Shown: positions 20,045-31,659, counted from the stretch's first letter. The stretch: DNA of 64,000 nucleotides from Chrysogorgia sp. JL179-B06 (GCA_035772405.1 JAYKKM010000374.1:496001-560000); one strand, 5' to 3'. Made by a program: numbers and translations. Notes: generated by a model not told the origin, from the letters alone.

Positions 20045-23000
20045 CTGCGAAATAAATACGAAATAGACTTTCATTTGAATGATTTTTATTTGTGTTTTTC
20101 GCGACAACGGTCCAATGAACATTGTATATATACAACCTAGTCTCCACCTAGTTAATCTAGACAGACGATACATGGGTCAAGCTCATATCCTCAGAAAAAT
20201 GATTCTGAGTCCCGTACAGGAATCGAACCGTGACCACAAATCAACCAATGACAGTCTGTATTATATCCGGGCGGCGAGCGGAGATGAGACCCTGGGTACG
20301 AGGTTGTATAACAATGCGAATTATTGCACGGAGGTCTCCAAAAAAATTATTGAACGCTGATGACGTCACTATACAAAGCGCGCGAAAATTACAAAATAAA
20401 AAATGGCTTGTAGTAGATTACTATACCAGACTGTCACTTTGTTTGTATATTTTTAGTAAGACTATTTTGAACAATGTATAATAAAACAATTATTGGATTC
20501 GGCTTATGCATGATATTTAACAATTATTCACCGAGGTGGAAGTGAATAGTGGTGGATATTTACCTCGACGGTGATAAAAAGTAGGTAAATTTCGGTTAGT
20601 TTCATTATAATTTAGCCAGGAATTGTCGTGAAACGCAAGGCAAAACTAAATTCTCCCGAGGTGGCAACTCCATATATGAAGTTGTTTACCAGTTTTGACA
20701 GCTGACAGCTGCCAGTCGTTTTGAAAATCCTTTCGAAGTTGGATCAAAGTAAGGCAAAAACCACTGGATTTTTAGCTCAAAGGAAATATTTTAATACTGT
20801 ACATGGGAAAACCTTAGGACAAAGGAGAACTAGTGAATTTTGGGTGAGTAAACGAGTTGTTGTTTGCAAAAGATGAGTTATATAAGCGTTTTTATTTCGG
20901 TCAGTGCAGTGACAATGTTTCATGTGTTTAGTCGTTGAATTTCCTTTAATTTATAAATAATTTCTGTGGGTGTTTACTGTTATAAAATCGGTAGTATGTT
21001 TCCCAGGTCATTTGTTTAGTATTCAGTTCATTAATCGCCCGTTTCTTATACCGTACTAATTCTTAGTTTTTCTTGGTTTTTGTTGTAACTGAAATGATTT
21101 TTAATGTTTGTAAATGTTATTAAATTCTATATGAAAGGCAATTCAAATTGTCTCATAAACTATATATAAAGGCAAATATCGATTTATGAACTACGGAGTA
21201 CACTTTTCTAAAGAAAACTGACATTAACAGTCAGTTCGTTCAATTGAGTTTGTTTTTGGAGCACATTTATTTCGTTGTTCTGCGGGTTTTTGAGCACTTT
21301 CTATTCTCTTTTTGCAACTTGTTTTTCATAAATATTACGTAAAATAATTTCCCTACATACAGTAATTGTTTTCTACCTGCCTGCATTTACCAATTTCTTG
21401 CATTATGTAAAAAGAAAATCGTTCAAGAGAAGGACACCATCTTGTTTTGCGAAACAGGAGAGGAACCAATCAGATTGCGCGAAAAGCACTATCCACTGTT
21501 TTGGTATATGCTAACAACAATTATCCAGACCTCGGTCAATGTTATCCAGACTTCGGCAGATAACATTGACCTCGGTCTAGATAATTCTTGAATGCTCAGC
21601 CTCATCCAATCATTGTTTATTATTTCCTGGTCGTCTTGAGTTTGTTTTGCATTTGAAATGTTGGGGGCGTTGGTTGTCGTATTAACCAATAACGTTAGCG
21701 CCCCATTTAGTTTTGGACAACTTGCCGTTTGGACAACCTGCAAAGCTATAACTTTTCTTTGTGTTTTGAAAGACTTTTATTTTGTATAATATGCGATCCG
21801 ACCGCCCGTCGCATCTTATCTATCATGCTTACCTCTGTACGGAGCATTCACCAACCATGACTGGACAGCATTGACGGAATCCGTCTGAAGTATATTACAT
21901 AATGTTTCAAGAACCTGACGAAAGATAAATCAATTTTCTCATTTATTGAAGAATCGATACAATTATGGTAAGGTTATACAATTTAAAAAATGCTTGGATT
22001 CTTCTCCGGGAATCGAAGTCGAAGCTTTCTGGTTGTCGTAGGTACACTGACTCACGTACACATGCACATGCACTTTCTCTCTTACACACACGTCGTGCCT
22101 TTTCATTCACCACTCACACTTTCTCATACACACTCTCCCTCTCCACTTTCCTCCCTCTTTGCATCCCTTCCTATCTCACCCTCCACCACTATACCACTCT
22201 CTCCATCTCTCTAATATTTTCTCATACACTCTCTCTCCCTCCTTCCCTCTCCAGCTCCTTCCATCCATCACTCTTTCTCCCTCTCCATCTCTCTAAACCT
22301 TTCTCGTACACACTCTCTCGCAAACTCTCCCTCTCCACCTCCCTCTCTCCCTCTTTCCCACTCTCTCTTCCACCTCTCACACTTTCACATACACTTTCCG
22401 TCCTCCTCTCTCCCCTTCTCCACCTCCCTCCATCTCTCCATCTTTCTCCCTCTCCATCTCTCTCACACGTTTGCATACACAATCTATCTCCATGACACGC
22501 TCCCTTCCTCTCTCTCCACCTCTCTCACACTTTCACATATACACTCTCCCTCCTATCCGTCCCTTTCCATCCCTCTCCACCTCCCTCTCACTCTTTACAT
22601 CATTTCCTGTCTCCCTCCCTCTTTCTCCCTCTCCCCATCTCTCTCACACATTCTCATACACATCCTCTCGCACACTCGCCCTCTGCACCTCCCTCTCTCC
22701 ATCTCTTCCTCCATTCCTCCCTCTTTTTCCAACTCTCTCCACCTCTCTCACACTTTCACATACACTCTCATACACTTTCCGTCCTCCTCTCCCCCCTACT
22801 CCACCTCCCTCCATCTCTCCATCTTTCTCCCTCTCCATCTCTCTCACACGTTTGCATACACAATCTATCTCCATGACACGCTCCCTTCCCTCTCTCTCCA
22901 CCTCTCTCACATTTTCACATAACACTCTCCCTCCTATCCGTCCCTTTCCATCCCTCTCCACCTCCCTCTCACTCTTTACATCATTTCCTGTCTCCCTCCC

Positions 23001-26000
23001 TCTTTCTCCCACTCTCCCCATCTCTCTCACACTTTCACATACACTCTCATACACTTTCCATCCTTCTCTCCCTTAACTCTCTATCTCTCCCTCTTCCTCC
23101 CTCTCCATCTCTCACACTTTCTCATACACAATCTCTCTCCATCACATGCTCCCTTCCCCCTCTCTCCCCCTCTCTCCTACTTTCTCATACGGTCTCCCTC
23201 CTCTCAATCTCTCTCTCTCTCTCCCTTCATCCATCTCTCTTTCTCTACATCTCTCTCCATCTCTCTCATACTTTCTCATACACATCTCTCACACACTCGC
23301 ACTACTTTTCTCCCCTCCTCTCCACCTCCCTCGCTCTATAACACTCTCTCCATTTCTCACACCCTCTCCCCATCTCTCTCACACATTCTCATACACATCA
23401 TCTCTCACACTCTCTCTCCACCTCCTCCCCCTCTCACACTCTCTCCTACACATCCTCTCTCACACTCTCTCTCCACCTCCTCCCCTCTCTCACTCTCTCT
23501 CTCTCCACCTCCTCCCCTCTCTCCATCCCTTCCTCTCTCCCTAACACTCTCTCCATTTCTCCCACTCTCTCTCCCCATCTCACTCACACATTATCATACA
23601 CATCCTCTCTCACACTATCTCTCCACCTCCTCCCCTCTCTCACACTCTCTCTCCACCTCCTCCCCTCTCTCACACTCTCTCTCCACCTCCTCTCCTCTCT
23701 CACTCTCTCTCCACCTCCCCCCTCTCTCTCCATCCCTTCCTCTCTCCCTCACACTCTCCCTCTTCTCCTCCCTTCCCACCCATTTCCCCCTCCCACTTTC
23801 TCCCACACGTTCTCATACATTCATCCATATTATTCTTTTTCTTCCTAAAACTGCGCCAGCTTCACTCTTGTCTTACCCATCCTTCATTATCCGTCATAGA
23901 AATGATGTGCTCAAACTGTCGGTCAGTTGCATGAGCCTGACGCGATGCCTGACAGGACGGTGGTGGCACTCCATTGTGTGGTGTCCCAGGTTTCTCACCT
24001 GGATGGGGAAGAACAAGATGGTGAGAAGAACAGAAAAAAGGAAAGAAATAATCTGTGATCAAGAGATGGCTCATGTGATGATGTCGAATGATAAGATCGA
24101 AGATGGTGATATTGATGGTGATGATAATGATGGTCATGATGATGGTGTTGTTGATGGTGATAATGAAGGTGATGATTATAATGATGGGATGGTTGTTGAT
24201 GATGATTATGATGATGATGATGTTGGAAATGATGATAATAACAAATGATGATAATAACAATGATGGTGACAATGTGATGAAGATGGTGATAATGTTGATG
24301 GTGATAATGATGGTGATAATGATGGTGATAATGATGATAATGATCGTGGTGATAATGATGATGGTGATAATGGTGATAATGATGATGGTGATAATGATGA
24401 TGGTGATAATGATGATGGTGAAGATGATGGTGATAATGATGATGGTGATAATGATGATGGTGATAGTGATGATGGTGATAATTATGATGATAATGACGGT
24501 GACAAAATAATGATGATGGTGACGATAATGATGATGATGGTAATAATGATGATGATGATAATGGTGATAATGATGATGATGGTGATAATGATGACGTTGA
24601 TAATAATGATGGTGATAATGATGATGGTGATAATGATGGTGATAATGATTAATGATGATGGTGATAATGATGATGATAATGATGGTAATAATGATGATGA
24701 TGATGGTGGTGGTGATGATGATTGTGATGATGATGGTGATGACAATGATGATGACGATGGTGATAATGATGATGGTTATAATGATGATGATGGTGATGAT
24801 GGTGATGATGGTGATAATGGTGATAATGATGATGGTGATAATGATGATGGTGATAATGATGATGGTGATAGTGATGATGGTGATAATGATGATGATAATG
24901 ACGGTGACAATAATGATGATGGTGACGATAATGATGATGGTGATGATGGTAATAATGATGATGGTGATAATGATGATAATGATGGTGGTGATGATGATAA
25001 TGGTGATAATGATGATGGTGATAATGATGACGTTGATAATAATGATGGTGATAATGATGATGGTGATAATGATGGTGATAATGATTAATGATGATGATGA
25101 TAATGATGGTAATAATGATGATGATGGTGGTGATGATGGTGATAATGATGATGGTGATGATGATAATGATGATGATGGTGATGATGGTGATAATGATGAT
25201 GGTGATAATGATGATGATGGTGATAATGGTGATAATGATGATGGTGATGATGATGGTGATAATGATGATGGTGATAATGATGATAATGGTGATAATGATG
25301 ATGGTGATAATGATGATGGTGATAATGATGATGGTGATGGTGATAATGATGATGGTGATAATGATGATGGTGATAGTGATGATGATAATGATAATGATTA
25401 TGATGGTAATAATGATGATGGTGGTGGTGATGATGGTGATGATGATGGTGATGATGATGATGGTGATGATGATGATGATAATGATGGTGATAATGATGAT
25501 TATGGTGATAATGATGGTGATGATAATGATGATGGTGGTGGTGATGATGATAATGGTGATAATGATGGTGATAATGATGATGATGTTGATAATAATGATG
25601 ATGGTGATGATGTTGATAATGATGATGGTGGTAATGATGATGATAATGATGATGGTGATGATAATGATGATGGTGATAATGATGATGATGGTGATAATGA
25701 TGATGATGATGATAATGATGATTATGGTGATAATGATGGTGATGATAATGATGATGGTGGTGGTAATGATGATAATGGTGATAATGATGATGATGGTGAT
25801 AATGATGATAATGTTTATAATAATGATGATGGTGATGATGATGATGGTGATAATGGTGATAATGATGATGGTGATAATGATGATGGTGATAATGATAATG
25901 ATGATGGTGATAATGATGATGATGATGTATCAATGATGGTACTTACCATTTCGTGAAGGAGGAACTTCATCACTGACTCCTTGTTGTGAAACAGACGGCC

Positions 26001-29000
26001 GCTCGCATTGGCGTGACGAGGGTGGTTGGAGGAGTCCAGTTTTGCTGATAGTTGGATGTCGTTTTCTTAATCCAGCTGCTTCTGTTAATTTTGCCAGCTC
26101 TTCCCTCCATGTTTGAGTAATTGGAACTTGATAATAAGAAATAACGACAGTATGAAAATAACTGTAACATTAATATGTTAATCATGTTACAGTAAGCAAA
26201 TCAATAACTATGAGAACATCTACCTTGGGACTGTCCGACACTCTTATCTAGCCTGTGTCTATGGGGGTTATAATGGGTCCCACCATCTAACAAATACCAG
26301 ATGTCTTGCAGTGGCATAACAGCTGGTAGATGGGGCCCTTATATATGTCTTGGGTCCCATGAAGGCTTGACTATAGTTTCTATATTATCACTATACAGTA
26401 CAATTAGACAACTATATGTTTCTTCCTCCTCGAGTTAAACGTTGGCAAATCAGTAAATCAGCTCATTCTTATCAACTGAAAGTCCTAACCCCACCTAACA
26501 AATTTTTTAACCCTAACCCCCCACCTAACAAGTTTTCTAACCCTAACCCCCTGGCTGTGTTTTCATGTCATCCGCAGGCTGGGGCCTATCCACTCCTGGT
26601 GGGCCACATCCACTCCCCTATTAGTAGAATAGTGAGACAGACTATTAAGCATGTGGGATTAGAAATTGACTGTTAGATGCATGCACTCAGTAATGTGTTA
26701 GCAATCCCACATCTAGTGAGCAGGTATGAGGGCAATCTACTCGCTCGTCAATGCTTTGTATTTGCTCGTCAATGTCTTGTATTTGCTTGTCAATGCCTCA
26801 TTGTATTTGCTCGTCAATGTCTTGTATTTGCTCGTCAATGCCTCATTGTATTTGCTCGTCAATGCCTTGTATTTGCTCGTCAATGCCTTGTATTTGCTCG
26901 TCAATGCCTTGTATTTGCTCGTCAATGCCTTGTATTTGCTCGTCAATGTCTTGTATTTGCTTGTATATATTATTGTATGAATACGTACTAGAAGTAAATG
27001 GGGAGGCTCAAGAATTTGAGGGGGAGAAGTAAATGGCCAATGAAAATTCCAGGGGGAGGATGATGAATGTCAGATGGTAATTCCAGGTAATTCCAGGTAA
27101 TTCCATCATTCACCCATTTTGACCGCTTTTACTCAACGATTGTTCACATTGTATAGCACAGAAGAGAATCAATTGTATGTTGGTAAGTTAGGTATCAGTC
27201 AAATCCAACCATTACCACCCAACCCCCCCCCCCCCCCCCCCCCCCCCCTTACTGTAAAGTCTCAAATCAAGTTTCCAAATAATTTATACAATTGCACAAA
27301 ACAATAAAAGCATTTCACATTGCACTATGACCTCTATATAGTGTTTTTTAACATTTACTGTTCGGGTAGACACTTCGCTAGTGGATAATGTCCGGGGGAC
27401 ACTATCCGCTGGGACACCGGAATAAGTTACGAGCCTAATATCGCTGTCAGAAGTTCACAATCACATCTCCATTCACCCTTTCCAATCCATTCATGACTAC
27501 ATGTACAACATGAGACCTACGTTATTAACATGTCCGTTACAATTTATACAATCTGAATCAATCGCAGGGTTCACCTTTGAAATTTCATCAAAACTGACTA
27601 CACTGCCCATGATGCAATGGCCTTTGAGGCAGCACTTTCCTTGCGATAGTAATTTCTAGTTATATAATAATTTGATGTTTGAAAACATTAAAAATTGCTG
27701 TTATTGCGTTCATGTTTCCCCCGCGTGGCATTTACACCTGCATTTCATCCCCACTGTGAGGAATTAGCAGCATTTTGGAAAAAAATGTCAAATGCCCAGG
27801 GGTTGGCAAGGATTTGACTGTAGCTTTAAAGGTGCCGTCAAGTCCGTTCTGCGCATGTGCGATATTTCAAGCGTGAGGGCCTCCAGATGTAAACAAACTT
27901 TAACGGAATAGATTTGCGACAGTTCGGAAACGAGTATTTGTTAAAGGTAGCGAAGGCGCGAGTGTTAGTTTGATATATTATCAACATTTAGGGAGAGAAC
28001 AGCTTCTTATAACACGCTTTTTAGGCGGAAAAGCTCAAGTGTGGGAAACAAATCCGCAATACTTCATGTTCAATGTTTATATAATGCAATGTAAACAAAC
28101 GATGTAAACAGAAACGTGGACATGCGCAGAACGGACTGGACGGCACCTTTAAACGTTAAATACAAAAACAAATTGACGAAGAAGCTTCGAAACATTTATA
28201 ACAGCAGCTGGATCGAAGGCTGAATGTGGGGCATACGACAACTTAACACTGGTCTCTGTCAAACAAATCCTAACCCAAATCCTAACGGAAATCCAAACTA
28301 AAACTGACTTGGGTTGATGCTATGCCTATAATAATTCTCATATATCGAGAAAGGGCCCGACTATATCTCGTCAACTATAAATCGGCTCTTACTACACAGA
28401 AATTTAGCACTGCATATAAGAACTGCCTCGTTCTTTAAAAAATCCTGTTTATTTTCCAGTTTAGTTTGCAACCGAATTAATTCGATAACAACAGCGAGAC
28501 GATAAATAGCATCTGAGCGCAAACATTACAAAACATTTTAAGACTATAAACCGGTGTAAACATTAAGTCGCAAACCAAAGAATACGACCAAGACACGAGT
28601 TTCGGATTTTATTGCTTTAAGAATTAGTAAAACCTTTAAGAGTTTAAGCTTCGGAAGCGTTTAAACGCGAGGAAATTACTCAAATTTCAGGCAAAAAGAA
28701 GCTAGAAATGTCGACAGAGCGATATGGAGCTCGCGATGATCGCCCGTTTCCAGGCGACGATTAAAAAGTCTATTATTGTACACTGTCGTCAGTTGGTATG
28801 GTAGGCGTTTGAACGAGAAACCTTCCTGCGTCTTCGTGGGAGTTGTTGTCGATAACAGTACACACGGGTACGTCCAGGAGGCCTTTGAGATGAATAACTC
28901 TCTTTGGGTGAGGGTTATGCCTCACGAAAAAAGGACTCTTGCTCGCTCGCTGGGGGAAACTTGCGCTTCGACTATGAAGTCCCTGTCTCGAAGTGAGAGA

Positions 29001-29072
29001 CGGATCAGAGAGATGTTTTCCATCGCCGGGTAGTTTTTGGTCGGCAACGAGCAGCTCGTGTAGTGTTGCCAT
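19779..29072 (-). CDS. TBATA: TBATA/SPATIAL-family gene (six exons seen)
   Basis: A host gene of the TBATA (thymus, brain and testes-associated; SPATIAL domain) family. Exons, 5' to 3' on the minus strand: 29072-28776 (3' edge uncertain), 26252-26224 (tentative), 26126-25947, 23998-23877, 21914-21833, 20044-19779. Exon 1 holds the family signature SPFFVRHNPHPKRVIHLKGL and VPVCTV. Later exons give VPITQTWREELAKLTEAAGL, then the C-terminal helix VLETLCNILQTDSVNAVQSW and EKELVLDMIRAI, then an acidic tail. From the 29-bp exon on, every junction keeps phase and has a GT donor and AG acceptor. At least one small exon between 28776 and 26252 is missing from my model, because exon 1 offers no donor in the right phase. 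The vertebrate relatives act in spermatid/cilia and thymus contexts; the role here is unknown. I start at ATG 29072 (AACATGG context); an in-frame ATG at 29135 is less favoured. Confidence 0.85.
20150..20330. repeat. tRNA-derived fragment and CCCTGGGTACGAGGTTG tip
   Basis: On the minus strand GGTCACGGTTCGATTCCTG resembles a Pol III B box. It is followed in plus orientation by GAGACCCTGGGTACGAGGTTG, the same tip word as at 3192, 3314 and 10255. Probably a truncated SINE-like element in the 5' part of the last TBATA intron. Confidence 0.5.
20500..21480. other. Intronic AT-rich stretch
   Basis: No coding exon on the minus strand can be supported. A plus-strand open frame near 20710-20835 ends at a donor-like TTTTGG/GTGAGT but has no ATG or acceptor, so I do not call it. 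Confidence 0.35.
21515..21592. repeat. Hairpin with GACCTCGGTCAATGTTATC arms
   Basis: AATTATCCAGACCTCGGTCA with ATGTTATC pairs with its reverse copy ending GGTCTAGATAATT, separated by about 10 bp. It is a short foldback inside the TBATA intron. Confidence 0.75.
21833..21914 (-). CDS. TBATA: TBATA-like gene, penultimate exon
   Basis: Acceptor ATCTTTCGTCAG, then 27 codons VLETLCNILQTDSV-NAVQSWLVNAPYR, donor AGAG/GTAAGC. This is the conserved C-terminal helix of the family. Phase 0 at the start and one base over at the end both match the neighbours. Confidence 0.85.
22060..23825 (+). repeat. 1.8-kb polypyrimidine minisatellite
   Basis: Nearly pure C/T with A spacers (CTCTCTCCCTCTCCACCTC and CACACTTTCACATACACTCTC words). 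A ~380-bp higher-order duplication is visible: 22452-22650 is repeated at about 22835-23035, both with GTTTGCATACACAATCTATC. The Ser/Leu-Pro frames across it are meaningless. It lies in the intron between TBATA exons 23877 and 21914; the polypurine strand is the gene's sense strand. Confidence 0.95.
23877..23998 (-). CDS. TBATA: TBATA-like gene, internal exon
   Basis: Acceptor TTCCCCATCCAG, then GEKPGTPHNGVPPPSCQASR and FEHIISMTDNEGW, donor GGATGG/GTAAGA. 122 bp; the first two bases complete the Gly codon begun at 25947. It sits between the pyrimidine tract and the GAT array, both intronic. Confidence 0.82.
24090..25935 (+). repeat. 1.85-kb GAT-based minisatellite
   Basis: Built from GATGATGGTGATAAT and close variants, all in steps of 3 bp. 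Two ~430-bp segments (about 24500-24655 and 24900-25090, each ending GATAATGATTAATGATGAT) are near copies. Because the period is a multiple of 3, both strands stay open for hundreds of codons (poly-Asp/Met or His/Tyr), which is an artefact. It ends 6 bp before the donor of exon 25947-26126. Confidence 0.97.
25947..26126 (-). CDS. TBATA: TBATA-like gene, internal exon
   Basis: Acceptor TTATTATCAAG, then PITQTWREELAKLTEAAGLR, a Ser/Pro/Arg-rich linker (LLQPPSSRQCERPSVSQQG) and donor AAATG/GTAAGT. 180 bp, phase 2 in and 1 out. The TWREEL block is a conserved landmark of the family. Confidence 0.85.
26224..26252 (-). CDS. TBATA: TBATA-like gene, tentative micro-exon
   Basis: 29 bp between CATAGACACAG and AAG/GTAGAT reads LDKSVGQSQ and joins in phase to give SQVPITQTWREEL, which resembles the family better than a direct join from exon 1. 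A short exon found by phase logic alone carries risk. Confidence 0.5.
26480..26740 (-). repeat. Dispersed repeat with GGGTTAGG and minisatellite head
   Basis: AACCCTAACCCCCCACCTAA repeated twice, then GTGGATGTGGCCC-type sequence and a block ending at the 21-bp array. The reverse copy lies at 43140-43350 (shared TAACAGTCAATTTCTAATCC and GTCTGTCTCACTATTCTACT). Confidence 0.75.
26745..26965 (+). repeat. 21-bp minisatellite TTTGCTCGTCAATGCCTTGTA
   Basis: About ten copies of a 21-bp unit (core GCTCGTCAATGCCTTG) with two 24-25-bp variants carrying CCTCATTG. Single or double units occur at both ends of the inverted copy at 43140-43480, so the array grew inside one member of that dispersed family. 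Confidence 0.93.
26970..27825. other. Intronic stretch with poly-C
   Basis: Contains a 30-bp poly-C run (about 27216-27247) and three tandem copies of GGTAATTCCA at about 27070-27100. The missing TBATA exon between 26252 and 28776 could lie here, but I could not pick a candidate. Confidence 0.4.
27826..28153. mobile_element. MITE with TTTAAAGGTGCCGTC ends
   Basis: The left end TTTAAAGGTGCCGTCAAGTC and the reverse of the right end TTTAAAGGTGCCGTCCAGTC are ~33-bp inverted repeats that continue into GTTCTGCGCATGT. Internal 290 bp are non-coding. The TTAAAG start suggests TTAA or TA target use, not resolved. Confidence 0.85.
28155..28770. other. Intronic AT-rich stretch
   Basis: No exon supported. 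A short ATCCTAACCCAAATCCTAAC motif block lies at 28262-28300, related to the blocks at 1540-2556. Confidence 0.35.
28776..29072 (-). CDS. TBATA: TBATA-like gene, first coding exon
   Basis: ATG at 29072 (context AACATGG) reads MATLHELLVADQKLPGDGKH, a Ser/Arg-rich segment, then SPFFVRHNPHPKRVIHLKGL and VPVCTVIDNNS. The RHNPHP and VPVC landmarks identify the SPATIAL domain start. The frame stays open to a TAA at 28773-28775. The real donor is unclear: A/GTGTAC or AGT/GTACAA near 28780 are weak and in the wrong phase for the micro-exon. Confidence 0.85.
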
Positions 29073-29139
29073 GTTGAGAAGGAAATCCAAAAAGCAGCCA
29101 GCTATGAAGGCGTTTGGGGAATGACTGACTAGCAAATGG

Positions 29140-29529
29140 CAAAATATTGTTTGTGTTCTTTGCTTGGTATCAATTTACAGGGTTCTAATTGGTTCTTGGT
29201 TACTATGACATTTGTTCCAACTTTGAGTTGTAAACAACAGCAAATCCCTTTGATTACAATTGCCATCAAAATCTCATGAGTTCATTTTTTAGCCGTAGAA
29301 AGAGTTTGATGAACATTCATGTACCTACCTATATTGCTTATTTGCTTCAGGTTAATTCTTAGTCTTTTTACTGCAATATATTCACGATATTATTGCCAAA
29401 TTAGCTGATAATCAGTTCATCTAAAAAAGCAAAATTTTCTCTATCTAACCAATATAGAAACAAAGAAATCAATTATTAATTATTGCCATTAAAAATTTCC
29501 ATACAAAATGGGTCAAAAGCATGCATTTG
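29140..29529. other. Upstream region of the TBATA-like gene
   Basis: AT-rich, no feature supported. It would contain the promoter, but no TATA box at a sensible distance is convincing. Confidence 0.3.
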
Positions 29530-29600
29530 TGAAGGGCTCGACTCAAAACGTCAGCATTTCGTCACTAAAAATCTTGGTATAAGGCTTACTAGATCCTCCG
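29530..29600 (+). repeat. Degenerate hammerhead/Penelope terminal fragment
   Basis: GAAGGGCTCGACTCAAAACGTC and CATTTCGTCACTAAAA-type sequence match the right arm at 17415-17460. The core is broken: CTGATGA is reduced to TTGTGA and GAAA to AAAA, so it should not cleave. Confidence 0.65.
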
Positions 29601-29619
29601 CAAAATGTCAATGCAATCT

Positions 29620-31090
29620 CATTCCGTCAATGTAAATGTAAAACAACTGGGACCATAGCCTGGGTACCTGGGACCAGGGAATTTTAAATGAGTTTCGAGT
29701 GCGTTCGAGTTCGGTCCGAGTTCGATCGAGCCAGGAAGACACTTAAGGCGGGGGTAGCTTCTATTTTGACCATTATCATCAAAATGGTGTTCTAGTAATG
29801 TCTGAAACTGTTGGGTCGACAGTTTGTTGGTTTACCTAGTAACTCTAAGTCAGCTCGAGGTTAACTCGAAATTAACTCGAACTCGAACTCGTGGATTACC
29901 AGATCCTGTCAAAAGCATGCATTTTGTACGAGTATCTTGACTTACATTGTAACTCTGATGAACCGTCAGACATCGGAAGTTGTTTTTACCGCATTTAACC
30001 GAAACTCTGACTAATTTTTCTTTTGCTTTATTCAACGAAAGGAATCACGCCGTGCGGTTTTTGGACCAGGTTGATTTGAATGCGTTGTATGAGTACTGTA
30101 CTTCTGGATTATGTTCTGTATATATTTTATTAATAACTTTAATACTGTAAAAGCAAAATTTTCGTTGTACCTGTCACCGAAACATTTTGAAATCTAGATT
30201 CCCGCAAATTGCATTTCCTGCATTCTGAGCGGTGATTTTTCAGCTCAGAAGTTTATAAAATTTCATATTTTGGATTGTTTCGCTCTATATCAGAGCTCAT
30301 CAGCATGCCTAGGAACCACCAGGGGCCCACCGGAAGATTTCCCGTATGGCCCCCGAAAATCTGGTGATGGTCCCTATCGAATAGTTTTCCCGGGAACCAC
30401 TGACAACATATTAATGCAATGGTCAGCGAGTCCGACATGGACGTTTTTTCCCAACCGGGGCTACCTTTTAGCCTCAATCATTCCGCGATTTTCGCCCTTC
30501 AGCTTAGTTAAAAAAGAAAGCCGTAGCTACTAGAGTAGGGCTGCGTAAACTAGAGAAACATTTGTACTTTAGTTTAGTAAAACACTCGGGTTAACATGCA
30601 AAGATATTGTTATTTTTTTTTAATTACTTCTATGACAGTTTAACAGAACATTTATAGGAAGATGTTGTTTTCCAACTTGTCGGTAATATCATACATTCAT
30701 AATATTCGTAATATTCGATTTCAAACACTTCTACTTTCGAATTCAATTATTGGGGGGGGGGGGGGCGAAAGCTATTCGGGGCCTTTTATAATATTGGGGC
30801 GCCCTTGGGGTAGTCAATAGCGAGATCTCGCCGGGGATGACCCTCCTCTTACGTAAACGAAAACAAATTTTACATATGGTTTGACTGAGAGGAGGGATCT
30901 CGGTAAAGAGGGCTAGCCATACCCGCTAAGTCTAAATATCTCAAGAAGTAAGTTATGGAAGAGCTGTAAATTGTTATTCCTCATTGTTTTAAGAGTTCTT
31001 TCAAATGAGACAAACTTAATTTTCGATTCATTGGCACTTTAAAGTACCTATCCGGAGTTTGGCTATTTTACACATTTGCGATCTTTGGAA
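29620..31090. repeat. Mosaic of dispersed repeat fragments
   Basis: Includes AAGACACTTAAGGCGGGGG (29731, as at 14246), tandem GAGTTCG/AACTCGA words (29690-29890), the block 30165-30260 shared with 15450-15540 in reverse, a poly-G run at 30752-30765, and 30985-31040 sharing AAGAGTTCTTTCAAATGAGA with the foldbacks at 16736 and 18630. The open frame at 30270-30533 has no domain and lies in repeat-like sequence. Confidence 0.55.
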
Positions 31091-31094
31091 TCTC

Positions 31095-31440
31095 TTGAGA
31101 AGAATTGTAAAATATCTTGCCGTGCGAAAATTTCATCTTCATACCTTTTCCCCTGTTATAAAGTGATTTACTATTCGCAGGAAATGACGTCAAAGCAGGG
31201 ACAAGCAAAAACATTGCACATTGATTGAGCGGTAAAATACAAGGAAAGTTTGGGAATTGAGCGAATTTTGTCTAAACAGGTGTGTTTAAAGTTCAGAGCC
31301 AAACTTTCTTTGTATTTCACTGTTGAATTAGTGCAATGACTTCGCGTGTTCCTGCTTTGACGTCATTTCCTGTGAATAGTAAATCAACTTTAGCAAAATA
31401 CATGAAGATGAAATTTTCGAACGACCAGATATATTACATT
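31095..31440. mobile_element. Foldback element
   Basis: Arms of about 125 bp (31120-31245 and 31300-31430) share GAAAATTTCATCTTCAT, GATTTACTATTC, AGGAAATGACGTCAAAGCAG and AAAGTTTGG. The loop is short. Non-coding. Confidence 0.85.
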
Positions 31441-31659
31441 TCTTCTTGGTAGAACCCAACGTACGGGTAAAATTTTGTAGGGGGGGGGAGGGGGGACTTG
31501 CCCGAATAAATGATGACGTCAATATTAAACTATTTAATGCATAACCCCTGAGGAACACGAATTGCTATCGTTATACCTAAGCATTATCATACATGCACGT
31601 TTTTCATTAAAACATGGACATGCATTAGAAACATGTACATTAGGGGTCCGGAAATATGC

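Noticed and set aside
21965..23806. Long Ser/Leu/Pro and Glu/Arg frames in the polypyrimidine tract
   Set aside because: Pure composition effect of C/T-rich DNA without stop codons.
24088..25956. Very long open frames rich in Asp, Met or His across the GAT array
   Set aside because: The repeat period is a multiple of 3, so all frames stay open on both strands; there are no splice sites or conserved domains, and the array lies in a TBATA intron.
30270..30533. 87-codon plus-strand frame
   Set aside because: Lies in dispersed-repeat sequence, no domain, no splice or promoter support.
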